A DNA stretch of 64,000 nucleotides from Virgisporangium aliadipatigenens (GTDB lineage: Bacteria; Actinomycetota; Actinomycetes; Mycobacteriales; Micromonosporaceae). Every line of letters begins with the position of its first letter. Position 1 is the stretch's first letter. This document shows, in pieces, positions 17,019 through 26,127 of the stretch. The position numbers and the translations under genes were made by a program. The stretch is from NCBI RefSeq assembly GCF_016863615.1, contig NZ_BOPF01000002.1, positions 434,001-498,000 of the forward strand, in the 5' to 3' direction. Under the pieces are notes generated by a model. That model made no database searches. It was not told the origin of the DNA and was given only the letters and a program-made list of their open reading frames with translations.

Positions 17019-17021
17019 CAT
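17016..17021 (+). promoter_or_regulatory. -10 box TAGCAT overlapping a stop codon
   Basis: TAGCAT contains the TAG stop of wrbA and ends 7 nt before the TTG at 17029, so the next gene probably has its own leaderless transcript. Confidence 0.55.
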
Positions 17022-17028
17022 CGGCGGC

Positions 17029-17985
17029 TTGTTCACGCTGACGACCCCGCCGCTGTTCACCGCGCTGGCACCGGCGCGCAACGTGCTGATCGCCGGTGCC
17101 GGCGGCGGGTTCGACGTCTACGCCGGCCTGCCGCTGGCGTTCGCACTGTGGGACAGGGGCGTGCGGGTGCACCTGGCCAGCCTGTCCTTCTCGGAGCTGG
17201 AACTGACCGACCGCGACACCTGGCCGGCGGAGCACGTCGCGGCGGTGACGCCGGACACCGAGAGCCCCGACTGGTACTTCCCCGAACGCACCCTCGCCCG
17301 CTGGCTCGCCGTACAGGGCCGGCCGTCGACGGTGTACGCGTTCCCGCCGCTGGGCGTGCAGCCGCTCCGCGAGGCCTACGCATACCTGGTCGAACGGCTC
17401 GACATCGACGCCATCGTGCTGGTCGACGGCGGCACCGACATCCTGCTGCGCGGCGACGAGAGCGCCCTGGGCACACCCGTGGAGGACATCACCAGCCTGG
17501 CCGCCGTGACCCGCCTCGACGTGCCGGTGAAGCTCGTGACCTGCCTCGGGTTCGGCATCGACGCGTACGACGGCGTCAACCACGTGCAGGTGCTGGAGAA
17601 CCTGGCCGCGCTCGACCGGGAGGGCGGCTACCTCGGCACGTTCTCGATCCCGAGTGCCGGCCGGGAGGCGACGCTGTACCGCGCCGCGGTCGCCGACGCG
17701 CAGGCGGCCACCCCGCAGCGGCCGACCGTGGTGCAGGGCCAGATCGCGGCGGCCACCCGCGGCGCTTTCGGGGACGTGCAGTTCACCCGCCGCACCAGCG
17801 ACAGCGTCCTGTTCGTGAACCCGCTGATGGCCATGTACTTCACCGTCGACCTGGACCGGCTCGCCGCGCGCTGCCTGTACCTGGACCGGATCGAGAACAC
17901 CTACGGACGCAAGCAGGTGATCACCCGGATCGCGGCGTTCCGCGCGGAGGTGGCGACGCGGATCCCTAGGGCTTTCCCGCACTGA
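17029..17985 (+). CDS. DUF1152 protein
   Basis: A 318-residue soluble protein of the DUF1152 family: NVLIAGAGGGFDVYAGLPLAFAL is the glycine-rich opening, and DAIVLVDGGTDILLRGDESALGTPVEDITSLAAV and TCLGFGIDAYDGVNH are conserved blocks. The family function is unknown; the fold is alpha/beta with a nucleotide-like glycine loop. The TTG start is supported by the TAGCAT box at the leaderless distance and by the match of the N-terminus to the family. It is transcriptionally separable from the upstream quinone operon. Confidence 0.85.
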   Translation: MFTLTTPPLFTALAPARNVLIAGAGGGFDVYAGLPLAFALWDRGVRVHLASLSFSELELTDRDTWPAEHVAAVTPDTESPDWYFPERTLARWLAVQGRPSTVYAFPPLGVQPLREAYAYLVERLDIDAIVLVDGGTDILLRGDESALGTPVEDITSLAAVTRLDVPVKLVTCLGFGIDAYDGVNHVQVLENLAALDREGGYLGTFSIPSAGREATLYRAAVADAQAATPQRPTVVQGQIAAATRGAFGDVQFTRRTSDSVLFVNPLMAMYFTVDLDRLAARCLYLDRIENTYGRKQVITRIAAFRAEVATRIPRAFPH

Positions 17986-18032
17986 CCGCGCATCCGCGTT
18001 TGCCCGCCACCGCCCCCGGAAAACCGTCCATC

Positions 18033-18239
18033 ATGGACAATCGATGGACCTTCATCCCGAGATCGCGCGGCATGAGCGCGTTCTACCTCCTCGCCGGCCT
18101 GCTGCTGACCGCCTGGACCGGATACCGGCTGGTCGACGAGGGCGTGGCCTTCTTCCCGGTCGTGGCCGTTCTCGCCGGTGCGGCGCTGATCGTGGTTGCC
18201 GTCATCGGGTTGATGTCGCCGCCGCGGCACAGTCGCTGA
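18033..18239 (+). CDS. Small two-helix membrane protein
   Basis: A 68-residue protein with a short polar N-terminus (MDNRWTFIPRSRG) and two hydrophobic helices, FYLLAGLLLTAWTGYRLV and FFPVVAVLAGAALIVVAVIGL. The family is not recognised. An in-frame TTG at 18000 would give 79 residues; I prefer the ATG at 18033. There is no good ribosome site, and this is among the less certain genes. Confidence 0.5.
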   Translation: MDNRWTFIPRSRGMSAFYLLAGLLLTAWTGYRLVDEGVAFFPVVAVLAGAALIVVAVIGLMSPPRHSR

Positions 18240-18280
18240 CCCGGCTCCGTTCGCGGGGCCGCCGTGGGACAGTGGGCGGC

Positions 18281-18652
18281 ATGGATCGGACCAGCGTGAT
18301 GGAGTGGGTGCGCGGCTACGAGCGCGCCTGGCGCGACGGCGACGTCGGAGCCGTCGAGCGGCTGTTCACCGAGGACGTGCACTACCGGCGTTCGCCGTAC
18401 GCGCGCTCGCTGGTCGGGCATGCCGCCGTGCGGGGGTTCTGGCTGGAGGACGAGGGGCTGGCGTTCACGGTGACGGCCGAGCCGGTCGCCGTCGAGGGGC
18501 GCTCCGCGGTGGTACGCCTGGAGGTCCACTATGGTCAGCCGGACCCCCAGGAGTACCGGGACCTGTGGGTGTTGCGCTTCGCCGCGGACGGGCGGGTCGA
18601 GGACTTCGAGGAGTGGGCCTACTGGCCGGACAAGCTCTCCGTCCCCGGCTGA
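18281..18652 (+). CDS. SnoaL/NTF2-like protein
   Basis: A 123-residue cone-shaped NTF2-like fold: MEWVRGYERAWRDGDVGAVERLFTEDVHYRRSPY, then SLVGHAAVRGFW, and C-terminal strands EYRDLWVLRFAADGRVEDFEEWAYWP. SnoaL-like proteins are small cyclases, isomerases or ligand-binding partners, and the sequence does not show which. GACAGT ends 7 nt before the ATG, so a leaderless start is likely. It converges on the oxidoreductase with a 3-nt gap. Confidence 0.82.
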   Translation: MDRTSVMEWVRGYERAWRDGDVGAVERLFTEDVHYRRSPYARSLVGHAAVRGFWLEDEGLAFTVTAEPVAVEGRSAVVRLEVHYGQPDPQEYRDLWVLRFAADGRVEDFEEWAYWPDKLSVPG

Positions 18653-18655
18653 TCC

Positions 18656-19588
18656 CTACTCCGGCACGAGGATGTGGCGCACGGCCGGGTCGGCGTTCCA
18701 GACCCGTTCGGCGTCGCGCAGCGGCACGGCGGTGTACGGCGCGTCGAAGCCGGCCGCCAGCAGTTCGGCCGCACCGGCCACGAGGTCGGCGACGGCCACG
18801 CTGCCGACGCCGCTGCCGAGCAGTTCGAGGCCGGAGCCGCGGAGCGTGTCGGCCCGCAGCGGGATCTCGGCGCCGGCGTCGTTGCCGAGCTGCACGTAAC
18901 GCAGCCGCGGTTCGCCGGTGCGGGAGCCTCGGCCCTCGGTGGCGGCCCGCAGGACCCGTTCGGCCGGCGCGCCCCACACGAAGTCGAGCACCACGTCGAC
19001 CCCGCGGTCGAACTCGGCCCGCAGCGCCGCGTCGGCCCCGCCGTCGAGCCCGATCCGCGCGTCGGCGTCGAGCCGCGCGAGCCGGGCCGGGTCGCGGCCG
19101 ACCGCGACGACCCGACCCGCGCCGAGGTGCCGCGCCGTGCGCAGCGCCATGCCGCCCGCGGCACCGGTCGCGCCGACGACGAGGACCGTCTCGCCGCCGT
19201 GCAGCGGCGCCCGCCGGGTCAACGCGACCCACGACGCGAGCCCGGCCGCGGCGACCGTCGCCGCCCGTTCGGACGGCATTTCCGGGGGAACCGGCACCGT
19301 CGAGCCGGTCGCCACGAGCGACCGCTGCGCCATCGACCCGAACGGCGCCTTCGGGAAGAGGAAGTACACGCGTCGCCCGTTCTCGTCGACGCCCACGCCG
19401 TCGACGCCCGGCACGAAACCCGCGGCGGCGCCGCTGGTGTAGTGCGTGCCGGCGGCGAGCTTGCGCACGATCGGACTGAGCGGCGCGGCGTGCACGGTGA
19501 CGACCGATTCGCCCTCGGCGGCCTCCGGCTCGCGGAACTCCTGATACGTCGGCGTAGCGCCGAACGAGGTGACGACCACAGCTCTCAT
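18656..19588 (-). CDS. Zinc-free MDR-family quinone oxidoreductase
   Basis: A 310-residue medium-chain dehydrogenase/reductase. The N-terminal GroES-like domain (VTVHAAPLSPIVRKLAAG, GFVPGVDGVGVDENGRRVYF) lacks the catalytic zinc Cys/His. The Rossmann domain carries VLVVGATGAAGGMALRTARHLGAGRVVAVGRD. Such enzymes reduce quinones or enones with NADPH. The ATG follows TACGTT at 6 nt. It is divergent from an AraC-type regulator with only 80 bp between, so that regulator probably controls it. Confidence 0.88.
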   Translation of the reverse strand: MRAVVVTSFGATPTYQEFREPEAAEGESVVTVHAAPLSPIVRKLAAGTHYTSGAAAGFVPGVDGVGVDENGRRVYFLFPKAPFGSMAQRSLVATGSTVPVPPEMPSERAATVAAAGLASWVALTRRAPLHGGETVLVVGATGAAGGMALRTARHLGAGRVVAVGRDPARLARLDADARIGLDGGADAALRAEFDRGVDVVLDFVWGAPAERVLRAATEGRGSRTGEPRLRYVQLGNDAGAEIPLRADTLRGSGLELLGSGVGSVAVADLVAGAAELLAAGFDAPYTAVPLRDAERVWNADPAVRHILVPE

Positions 19589-19594
19589 GTCTCG

Positions 19595-19600
19595 AACGTA
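19595..19600 (-). promoter_or_regulatory. -10 box TACGTT, leaderless start
   Basis: TACGTT on the minus strand ends 6 nt before the oxidoreductase ATG at 19588, within the 80-bp divergent region shared with the AraC gene. Confidence 0.5.
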
Positions 19601-19668
19601 GGTAGCATGATCCGTACGAGCTATGCTCCAGAATCGCGATTTCCTTCGCGATCGTCCGAGGGGGCCGG

Positions 19669-20610
19669 GTGAACGGGATCGACCCGCTGTCGGAGGTGCT
19701 CTCGCTGCTGAAGCCGTACGGCTACCTGACCGGCGGCTTCGACGCGGGCGGCCCGTGGGCGCTCACGCTCGACGACCTGGCCGGGCGGATCAAGTGCTAC
19801 GCCGTCATGCGGGGTTCCTGCTGGCTGACGCTGGAGGACGCCGCACCGGTCGAACTGTCGGCCGGCGAGTGCTTCGTGCTGGCGAGCGGTCGGGTCGTGA
19901 CGATCGGGAGTGCTCCGGGCGTTCCCCCGAAGAGAGCGAGCGAGGTGCTCGACCCGGACCGCGCCGGCGAGACCGTGACCTACAACGGCGGCGGCGACGT
20001 CTTCCTGGTCGGCTGCCGCTTCGAGGTGAACAGCCCGCACACCGAGGTGCTCCTGCGCACGCTGCCGCCGCTGATGCGGGTCGCCACCTCCGGCGACCGG
20101 GCCCGGCTGCGCTGGTCGATCGAGCTGATGACGGCCGAACTGCGCGGGGGCCGGCCCGGCTCCTGGCTGATGGCGCAGCAGCTGGCGCACATGATGCTCG
20201 TGCAGGCGCTGCGCCTGTACCTGGCCGAGGGCGGCGGCGACGACGTGGGCTGGTTCGCCGCGCTCGCCGACCCGCAGCTGAGTGCGGCGCTCGGTGCGAT
20301 CCACGCCGACCCGGCGTTCCCGTGGACGGTGCACGCCCTGGCGGTGCGGGCCGGCATGTCGCGCTCCATCTTCGCGGCCCGCTTCCGCGAACGCACCGGC
20401 GAGACGCCGATCGTCTACGTCACCCGCTGGCGGATGATGCTGGCGGGGGAGCGGCTGGTGCGCGGCGGAGAGACGCTGGCCCGGATCGCCGGATCGCTCG
20501 GCTACGCGTCGGAGGCGGCGTTCAACACGGCGTTCAAGCGGGTGATGGGCGTCTCCCCGGGCCGCTACGCCCGATCCGGTTCTGGGGTTTTCGGCAGCGT
20601 TCGTCGTTGA
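19669..20610 (+). CDS. AraC-family transcriptional regulator
   Basis: A 313-residue regulator. Residues 1-180 form the cupin-like AraC_binding_2 sensor (GSCWLTLEDAAPVELSAGECFVLASG). The C-terminus carries two helix-turn-helix motifs: WTVHALAVRAGMSRSIFAARFRERTGETPIVYVTRWRMMLA and LARIAGSLGYASEAAFNTAFKRVMGVSPGRYAR, the AraC signature. The GTG at 19669 follows GAGGGGG. It is divergent from the quinone oxidoreductase-like gene, its likely target. The ligand is unknown. Confidence 0.95.
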   Translation: MNGIDPLSEVLSLLKPYGYLTGGFDAGGPWALTLDDLAGRIKCYAVMRGSCWLTLEDAAPVELSAGECFVLASGRVVTIGSAPGVPPKRASEVLDPDRAGETVTYNGGGDVFLVGCRFEVNSPHTEVLLRTLPPLMRVATSGDRARLRWSIELMTAELRGGRPGSWLMAQQLAHMMLVQALRLYLAEGGGDDVGWFAALADPQLSAALGAIHADPAFPWTVHALAVRAGMSRSIFAARFRERTGETPIVYVTRWRMMLAGERLVRGGETLARIAGSLGYASEAAFNTAFKRVMGVSPGRYARSGSGVFGSVRR

Positions 20611-20766
20611 CATTCGTGGCGACGTGGGCCGATCCCGCGCGTCGGGCGGACCCGTTTCCCGCGCACATCACCAGCGGTGATCATCGTCTGACGGCCGGGC
20701 CGGTGGTGGTGGGCGACCCGGCCGCGTGCGCACCGGGCGCACAGGGCTCGTGCGATCATCCCCGCC

Positions 20767-21378
20767 GTGAACACCGAACGGTGCTGGGAGATTGTCGAGG
20801 CCGCCCGCGAGGACGTGAAACCCCTGTGGGACGAACGCACGGGCGACGACGACACCCTGGACATCGTTCTGAGCGAGGCGCTGGTGGCGCGGCTGGGCCG
20901 GCTGAGCCCGGCGGAGATCGTCGCGTTCGAGTGCCGGTTCGCGGCGCTGTGCGACCGGATCGCCGGCCGCGACGGCATCCACATGGCCGCGCACCTGATC
21001 ATGCGGTTCGTCGGCGACGACGGGTTCAGCGACTTCTTCGCCGGGCTGGTCGGCCTCGGCCGGCACTGGTACGAGCGCGTGCTGGAGAACCCGGACAACC
21101 TCGCCGAACATCCGGCGGTGCGACGCGTCGCGGCGGGCACGCTCGGCGAGTACGTGCTGCTGATGGAGGGCGTGCAGTTCGCGGCCTCGACGGCGTACGA
21201 GCAGCTCACCGGCGAGGACGACGCGTTCCACGAGCACGTCGAACGGGTCGCCCGGGCGCTGGCGGACGACCTGGGCCCGGCGCCGGAGCCGTTGCCGAGG
21301 CCGCTGCGGATGCCCCGGCTGGAGGCGATGTTCCCGGCGAACCTCGCCGTGCTGCACGAGGTGTACGACGAAGAGTGA
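20767..21378 (+). CDS. DUF4240 protein
   Basis: A 203-residue soluble, mostly helical protein that fits DUF4240: MNTERCWEIVEAARED, LSEALVARLGRLSPAEIVAFECRFAAL, and HMAAHLIMRFVGDDGFSDFFAGLVGLGRHWYERVLENPDNL. The family is common in actinobacteria and often near immunity-type genes, but its role is unknown. GATCAT ends 7 nt before the GTG. The 156 bp upstream hold an imperfect repeat, ATCACCAGCGGTGAT, and no gene. Confidence 0.8.
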   Translation: MNTERCWEIVEAAREDVKPLWDERTGDDDTLDIVLSEALVARLGRLSPAEIVAFECRFAALCDRIAGRDGIHMAAHLIMRFVGDDGFSDFFAGLVGLGRHWYERVLENPDNLAEHPAVRRVAAGTLGEYVLLMEGVQFAASTAYEQLTGEDDAFHEHVERVARALADDLGPAPEPLPRPLRMPRLEAMFPANLAVLHEVYDEE

Positions 21379-21422
21379 TCCGCGCGGTGGGACCGGGCCC
21401 GGTAGGTATGCTTCGGAGTCCT

Positions 21423-21584
21423 ATGGACGAGCGCGGTGACCTGGACCGGCGCCTTGCCGACGCGGTCGAACGCCTCGGGCACGGCCTGCGTTCGCTCGCC
21501 CAGCACAGCGCCCGCGCCCAGGGCCTCTCGCCGCTGCAGCAGCAGGCCGTGCTGGCTGATCGACGTTCCGGTCGAACGTCGTGA
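21423..21584 (+). pseudogene. MarR-like N-terminal fragment
   Basis: A 53-codon frame: MDERGDLDRRLADAVERLGHGLRSLAQHSARAQGLSPLQQQAVL resembles the first helices of a MarR-type regulator, then breaks into non-homologous residues and a stop before the recognition helix. TATGCT ends 10 nt before the ATG. In another frame VPVERREPTETPNSACTLDG could be a scrambled wing and tail. I read it as a truncated regulator next to the short-chain dehydrogenase; it might instead be an unrelated small protein. Confidence 0.35.
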
Positions 21585-21652
21585 GCCTACCGAGACCCCC
21601 AACTCCGCCTGCACCCTGGACGGTGCCTGCACGTGACGCCGGGCGGCAATGC

Positions 21653-21658
21653 GATAGT
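21653..21658 (+). promoter_or_regulatory. -10 box GATAGT, leaderless start
   Basis: GATAGT ends 7 nt before the ATG at 21666. Confidence 0.5.
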
Positions 21659-21665
21659 CGGCCGC

Positions 21666-22475
21666 ATGAGTCGCACGATCGTGGTCACCGGGGCGAGTTC
21701 GGGCATCGGGCTCGCCGCCGCGGAACAGTTGGCAGCACAGGGAAATCACCTCGTGGTGGTGGGGCGCGACGAGCGCCGGCTGGCAGCCGCGGTCGCCCGG
21801 GTCCGCGCGGCGGGGCAGGGGCGCGCGCCCGGGCAGTTCCGGGCCGACTTCGAACGCCTCGCCGACGTCCGCGCCCTCGCGGATCACCTGCTGTCGACCT
21901 GTCCCACGATCCACGTGCTGTGCAACAACGCCGGCATGTACGTCGGGTCCTACCGGCGCACGGAGGACGGCCACGAGGCCACGATGCAGGCCAACCACCT
22001 GGGGCCGTTCCTGCTCAGCACCCTGCTGCGCGAACGCCTGCGCGGCGGCCGCATCGTCACCACCGCCTCGGGGCCGGCCCCCGGCTACACGATCGACCCG
22101 GACGACCTGGGCGGCGCACCGGAGCGCTACCGCGGCGTCTCCGCGTATACCTCGACCAAGACGGCGAACATCCTCTTCGCCGACGAGGCCGCCCGCCGCT
22201 GGCCGGACATCCTGAGTGTGAGCTTCTACCCGGGCCTGGTGCGCACGAACATCGGCGGCACGTCGGCGCTGCGGTTCGTGTTCCGGTACGCGCCGTTCCT
22301 GATCAGTGCGGAACGCGGCGGCGGGCACCTGGCGTGGCTGGCCACCGCGCCCGCCGAGGAACTGGCCAACGGCGGCTTCTTCACCAAACGGCGCCTCGCG
22401 AAGGCCAAGGGCCGCGTGTTCAACCCCGAGACCGCGGCGCGGCTGTGGGAGGCGAGCGAGGCGGCGGTGCGTTAG
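21666..22475 (+). CDS. Short-chain dehydrogenase (retinol dehydrogenase-like)
   Basis: A 269-residue classical [34 protein letters not shown] binds NAD(P), CNNAG is the structural motif, and YTSTKTANILFADEA carries the catalytic Tyr and Lys. The Ser position reads TTASGPAPG. The C-terminus (LRFVFRYAPFLISAERGGGHLAWLA) resembles the retinol dehydrogenase group. The substrate is unknown. It lies between a MarR-like fragment upstream and a TetR-like fragment downstream, so its original regulation may be lost. Confidence 0.92.
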   Translation: MSRTIVVTGASSGIGLAAAEQLAAQGNHLVVVGRDERRLAAAVARVRAAGQGRAPGQFRADFERLADVRALADHLLSTCPTIHVLCNNAGMYVGSYRRTEDGHEATMQANHLGPFLLSTLLRERLRGGRIVTTASGPAPGYTIDPDDLGGAPERYRGVSAYTSTKTANILFADEAARRWPDILSVSFYPGLVRTNIGGTSALRFVFRYAPFLISAERGGGHLAWLATAPAEELANGGFFTKRRLAKAKGRVFNPETAARLWEASEAAVR

Positions 22476-22688
22476 CTCCCCGCCAGGATCCCGTCGAGGA
22501 TGACGCCCCACACGCAGCTGGTGTCCGGCACGCCGCCGGCGCAGCACCTCCTCGGTGATCCGCAGCGCGTGGCGGCCGGTGCGCAGCCGGGCGAGCGCGA
22601 CCGTCGTGAGTGCCGTCGGGCTGCTGACCCGCGCACCCGCACCCGCACCCGCACCCGCGTCCGCGACCGGGGCCGCAGAGCCGGGCAA
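22472..22688 (-). pseudogene. Frameshifted TetR-family C-terminal remnant
   Basis: Minus-strand translation gives TALTTVALARLRTGRHALRITEEVLR in one frame and GVPDTSCVWGVILDGILAG followed by TAA in another, shifted near 22548. Joined, these read like the end of a TetR ligand domain (ALARLPTG-HALR-TE-LL-LL-AGVPD-ta-W-v). The DNA-binding half is absent; the front is replaced by a Gly-Ala hexanucleotide repeat. The fragment ends at the SDR stop. Confidence 0.5.
22634..22657. repeat. CACCCG hexanucleotide repeat, 4 perfect copies
   Basis: Four tandem CACCCG units with partial units on each side. On the minus strand they would encode alternating Gly-Ala. They sit at the 5' end of the TetR remnant, and slippage there may have contributed to its decay. 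Confidence 0.8.
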
Positions 22689-22691
22689 GTC

Positions 22692-23519
22692 CTAGCAGCG
22701 GCCGTTGCGGTCCTTGTCGTCGTCGCCCTTGCCGGGTTCGGTCAGCCGGCGCTGCATGGCCGCCTTGGCCGGTTCCGGCATCAGCCGCCCGGAGGCGACC
22801 ATCGCCTTGTTCACGAACGACGCCGCCACCACGTGGTGCTTGCCGGCCATCAGCGCCTTGAAGCCCCGTTCGGCCACGTCGGCCGGGTCGTCCTTGTGCG
22901 CGGTCTCGCCGGCGCGGGTGTCCTCCATGCCGGCCCGGGCGAAGAACTCGGTGTCGGTGGGCCCCGGCATGAGCGCGGTCACCGTCACCCCGGTCCCCTT
23001 CAGCTCGTCGCGGATCGACTCCGACAGCGAGTACAGGAACGCCTTCGACGCCGCGTACGTCGCGTAGAACGGCCCCGGCGCGGTGGCCGCGATCGACGAC
23101 GTGAAGAGCACCCGCCCGTGCCCGCGCGCCACCATGTCCGGCAGCAGCCGCTTCGCCAGCACCACGGGCGAGGTGATGTTCAGGGCGAGCAGGTTGAGCT
23201 CGGCGCGCAGGTCCGTCTCCACGAACGGGCCACCCACGCCCACGCCGGCGTTGAGCGCCAACGAGTCGACCGGCCGTCCGGTGGCGGCGATCGCGGCGCA
23301 GAGCTGCTCGACGCCCCGCTCCGTGGCGAGGTCGCACCGCACGGGTAACACGGAGCGGCCGTGCGCACCCAGCGACTCGGCCGCGGTGCGCAGTTCCTCG
23401 TCCTCGGCCGCGATCACCACGTCGAAGCCGTTCGTGGCGAACTGCTCGGCGAGCGCGTACCCGATGCCGCTCGACGCGCCGGTGATCACCGCGAGCGGCG
23501 TCTCGGACGGAACCGTCAT
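22692..23519 (-). CDS. Short-chain dehydrogenase
   Basis: A 275-residue classical [45 protein letters not shown] (in place of NNAG) and the active-site block [37 protein letters not shown] with Ser, Tyr and Lys in the right spacing. [14 protein letters not shown] follows. The ATG at 23519 stands 7 nt after AAGGAG; an upstream GTG at 23525 is too close to it. The C-terminal 30 residues are charged ([14 protein letters not shown]). It is divergent from the ABC-2 exporter operon. Confidence 0.92.
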   Translation of the reverse strand: MTVPSETPLAVITGASSGIGYALAEQFATNGFDVVIAAEDEELRTAAESLGAHGRSVLPVRCDLATERGVEQLCAAIAATGRPVDSLALNAGVGVGGPFVETDLRAELNLLALNITSPVVLAKRLLPDMVARGHGRVLFTSSIAATAPGPFYATYAASKAFLYSLSESIRDELKGTGVTVTALMPGPTDTEFFARAGMEDTRAGETAHKDDPADVAERGFKALMAGKHHVVAASFVNKAMVASGRLMPEPAKAAMQRRLTEPGKGDDDKDRNGRC

Positions 23520-23634
23520 CGTCACACTCCTTCGTCGGATGCCCGTGGGTGGCCTCCCTACCCGCCCCTTCCGGCGCCAAACGGTGCGTTACTGTATCGA
23601 CGACCGTCAGCGATCAATGGGGAGGTTCGCACGG

Positions 23635-24582
23635 GTGAGCGCCGTGGAGATCGACGCGGTCAGCCGCACGTTCCGGATCGACGGCCGCACGGTCGAGGCG
23701 CTGCGCGAGGTCAGCTTCACCATCGGCGCCGGCGAGATCGTCGGACTGCTCGGGAGCAACGGTGCCGGTAAGACCACGTTGACCCGGATCCTGTCGACGC
23801 TGCTGCTGCCGACGAGCGGCACCGCGCGGGTCTTCGGTCACGACGTGGTGCGGGACGTGCGCGCGGTGCGGGCGGCGACCGCCGTGGTCTTCGGCGGCGA
23901 CCAGGGCCTCTACGGCCGGCTGACCGGACGGCAGAACATGACCTTCTTCGCCACCGTGCAGGGCGCGCCGCGGCGCGGGCTGGCCGGCCGGGTCGACACG
24001 GCGCTGGGTGAGGCGGGACTCGCCGCGGCGGCCGACCGGGCGGTGCAGACCTACTCCAAGGGCATGCGCCAGCGCCTGCACCTGGCGATCGGCCTGCTCG
24101 CCGCGCCGCGCCTGCTGCTGCTCGACGAGCCCACCACGGGGCTGGACCCGATCGAGGCCGAACGGCTGCGCGGCGTGGTCGACGCGCTGCGTTCCACCGG
24201 TGTCGCGGTGCTGCTGACCAGCCATTACCTGCTCGACGTCGAACGGCTCGCCGACCGCGTCGTGGTGCTCGCGCAGGGGCAGGTGGTGGGCGACATGACG
24301 ACCGCCGAGTTCAGCCGCACGGGGGAGTTCGTCGCCACGGTGACGGTGCGCGGCCGGGGCACGCCGCCGGCGCCGACCTCCGCCGCGCGCCTGCTGTCGC
24401 TGGGCGAGCCGGTCGTGGACGACGGCATCTGGACCGTGCGGCTGGCGGTGACGGACTGGGGCGTCGACTCGTTCGGCGAACTGAGCGGCCTGCTCGGCGG
24501 CGCCGACGTCGTCGACGTGCAGGTGGCGCCGGTGCGGCTGGAGGACGTCTACGCGGAGTTCCACCGGCGGAGCCGCGCGTGA
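23635..24582 (+). CDS. ABC-2 exporter ATP-binding subunit (DrrA-like)
   Basis: A 315-residue ATPase: [14 protein letters not shown] is Walker [16 protein letters not shown] is the signature in the SKGM form common to drug and polysaccharide exporters, and [19 protein letters not shown] is Walker [21 protein letters not shown] follows. The C-terminal 80 residues form the usual DrrA-type extension. The GTG follows GGGGAGG. Two permease genes overlap downstream, so the complex is one ATPase homodimer with two different membrane subunits. The cargo is unknown. Confidence 0.93.
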   Translation: MSAVEIDAVSRTFRIDGRTVEALREVSFTIGAGEIVGLLGSNGAGKTTLTRILSTLLLPTSGTARVFGHDVVRDVRAVRAATAVVFGGDQGLYGRLTGRQNMTFFATVQGAPRRGLAGRVDTALGEAGLAAAADRAVQTYSKGMRQRLHLAIGLLAAPRLLLLDEPTTGLDPIEAERLRGVVDALRSTGVAVLLTSHYLLDVERLADRVVVLAQGQVVGDMTTAEFSRTGEFVATVTVRGRGTPPAPTSAARLLSLGEPVVDDGIWTVRLAVTDWGVDSFGELSGLLGGADVVDVQVAPVRLEDVYAEFHRRSRA

Positions 24583-25355
24583 GGCCGGGCGCGGCGCTGT
24601 GGATGGTGTGGACGGCGGCCGTCACGCAGGCCCGCATGCAGGGCCTCAACCCGGGGATGATCGTGCTCGGCATCATCCAGCCGGCGGTGTTCCTGGCGAT
24701 CACGTTGCGCACCGCCGAACGGCTCGACACCGCCACGACCCAGCGGATCACGGTGGCCGTGGTGCTGACCGTGCTGTGGAACACCACCATCTGGGTGGCC
24801 GGCGGGATCCTGCGCGGCGAGGTGCGCGGCGGCACCCTCGCGGCCAACCTGACCGGCGCCCATCCCGGGTACCTGATCCTGTTCGGCAAGTGCCTGGGTG
24901 CGCTCTCGCACGCCGCGGTGGTGATCGTCGGCTCGACGGCGGCGACGCTGCTGGTGACCCGCACGCCGGTACGCGTCGAACGCCCCGGCTGGGCCCTCGT
25001 CGGCGCGGTCGTCGCCCTGCTCTCCGGCACGGTGCTGGGCACCCTGCTCGCGTGCCTGTTCATCCGCACGCACTACGGCACGCAGCTGTCCGGTGTGCTG
25101 ATGTACCCGATCTACCTGGTGGGCGGCATGCTGATCCCACCCGACGTGCTCCCCGAGCCGGTCGAGCGGTTCTCCGCGCTGATCAGCCTGCGCTGGGCGA
25201 ACGCGTTCATCACGCACGCCGTGGGCGGGAGCGTGCGCCCCGGCGAGCTGACCGTCCTGTGTGGACTGACGCTCGGCTACGCGGTCGCGGCGGTGTGGCT
25301 GTTCGGCCGCGTCACGCACAACGCCCGGAGCGAGGGCCGCCTTGTCCTCGACTGA
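24579..25355 (+). CDS. ABC-2 exporter permease 1
   Basis: A 258-residue membrane protein with six predicted helices, including [42 protein letters not shown] and [54 protein letters not shown] is the ABC-2 family block near the fifth helix. The GTG overlaps the ATPase stop by 4 nt, which indicates translational coupling. Confidence 0.9.
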   Translation: MRPGAALWMVWTAAVTQARMQGLNPGMIVLGIIQPAVFLAITLRTAERLDTATTQRITVAVVLTVLWNTTIWVAGGILRGEVRGGTLAANLTGAHPGYLILFGKCLGALSHAAVVIVGSTAATLLVTRTPVRVERPGWALVGAVVALLSGTVLGTLLACLFIRTHYGTQLSGVLMYPIYLVGGMLIPPDVLPEPVERFSALISLRWANAFITHAVGGSVRPGELTVLCGLTLGYAVAAVWLFGRVTHNARSEGRLVLD

Positions 25356-26127
25356 CCTGCTCGGGCGGCTGCGCGGCGTGGGGCGCTTCGCGCTGGTCGA
25401 GTTCCTGACGATGAACCCGCCGTCGATCGTCGCGACGGCGCTGCTGCCCCGGGCGGTGGTGCAGACCCTCTTCTTCACGGTGCTCGGCGGCGTCCTCTCC
25501 GGCGCCGACGGCCGCCGCTTCGCCTTCGTCGGCGGGCTGGCGATGAGCCTCGTCGCGGTGCTGATCGGCGACGTCGGCGAGGTGCCGGTGGCGGACAAGT
25601 GGGCGGGCACGTTCGGTCGGCTGCGCACCGGCGTGCTGCACCCGTTCGTGCTGTTCGTCGTGCGCTGCTGGCCCTATCCGGTGACGGCGACCGCGCTGAC
25701 CGCCGTGACGATCGTGTGCGTCGGGCCGCTGACCGGCCAGTCGGGCCTGGTGCTGCCGCTGCTGTCCTGGCTGCCGGTGTACCTGTTGATGGCGCTCACC
25801 TCCGCGGCGACCGTTCTGGCGGCGGCGCTGCTGGCGCTGGGCCGGCGGGCCGAACTCCTGGCCACCAACGCGGTCAGCTTCGGCATCCTGCTGGCCGGCG
25901 GCGTCTTCCTGCCGCCCGGTCGGGTGCCGGTCGTCGACGCGGTCGGCACGGTGCTGCCGATCCGGCACGGGCTGCTGGCGCTGCGGGCGGGGCTCGACGG
26001 GCGCCCGTTCGCCGGTGAACTGGCGGCCGAGGCGCTCGTCGGGGCCGGGTGGCTGCTAGTGGCGTTCGTCGTGACGGTGGTGCAGGCCCGACGCGCGCAC
26101 CGGCTGGGCATCGACGACTTCGCCTGA
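25342..26127 (+). CDS. ABC-2 exporter permease 2
   Basis: A 261-residue six-helix permease paired with the preceding one. GGVFLPPGRVPVVDAVGTVLPIRHGLLALRAGLDG is the ABC-2 block. The TTG start at 25342 overlaps permease 1 by 14 nt. Its 3' end overlaps the convergent FAD monooxygenase gene by 72 nt, so the two transcripts are complementary there. Confidence 0.88.
   Translation: MSSTDLLGRLRGVGRFALVEFLTMNPPSIVATALLPRAVVQTLFFTVLGGVLSGADGRRFAFVGGLAMSLVAVLIGDVGEVPVADKWAGTFGRLRTGVLHPFVLFVVRCWPYPVTATALTAVTIVCVGPLTGQSGLVLPLLSWLPVYLLMALTSAATVLAAALLALGRRAELLATNAVSFGILLAGGVFLPPGRVPVVDAVGTVLPIRHGLLALRAGLDGRPFAGELAAEALVGAGWLLVAFVVTVVQARRAHRLGIDDFA

Noticed and set aside
21436-21636. A 66-residue frame ending in a Cys/Thr/Ser-rich tail (NSACTLDGACT), like a RiPP precursor
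   Set aside because: There is no maturation enzyme, the frame overlaps the MarR-like fragment and the front half is Arg/Ser-rich shadow sequence.
22634-22657. Phase-variable promoter or coding repeat
   Set aside because: The repeat lies in a gene that is already frameshifted and truncated, so slippage would not restore a product.
20565-22688. A 707-codon minus-strand frame
   Set aside because: It is antisense to the AraC, DUF4240 and SDR genes and shows no protein-like sequence except the short TetR remnant at its start.
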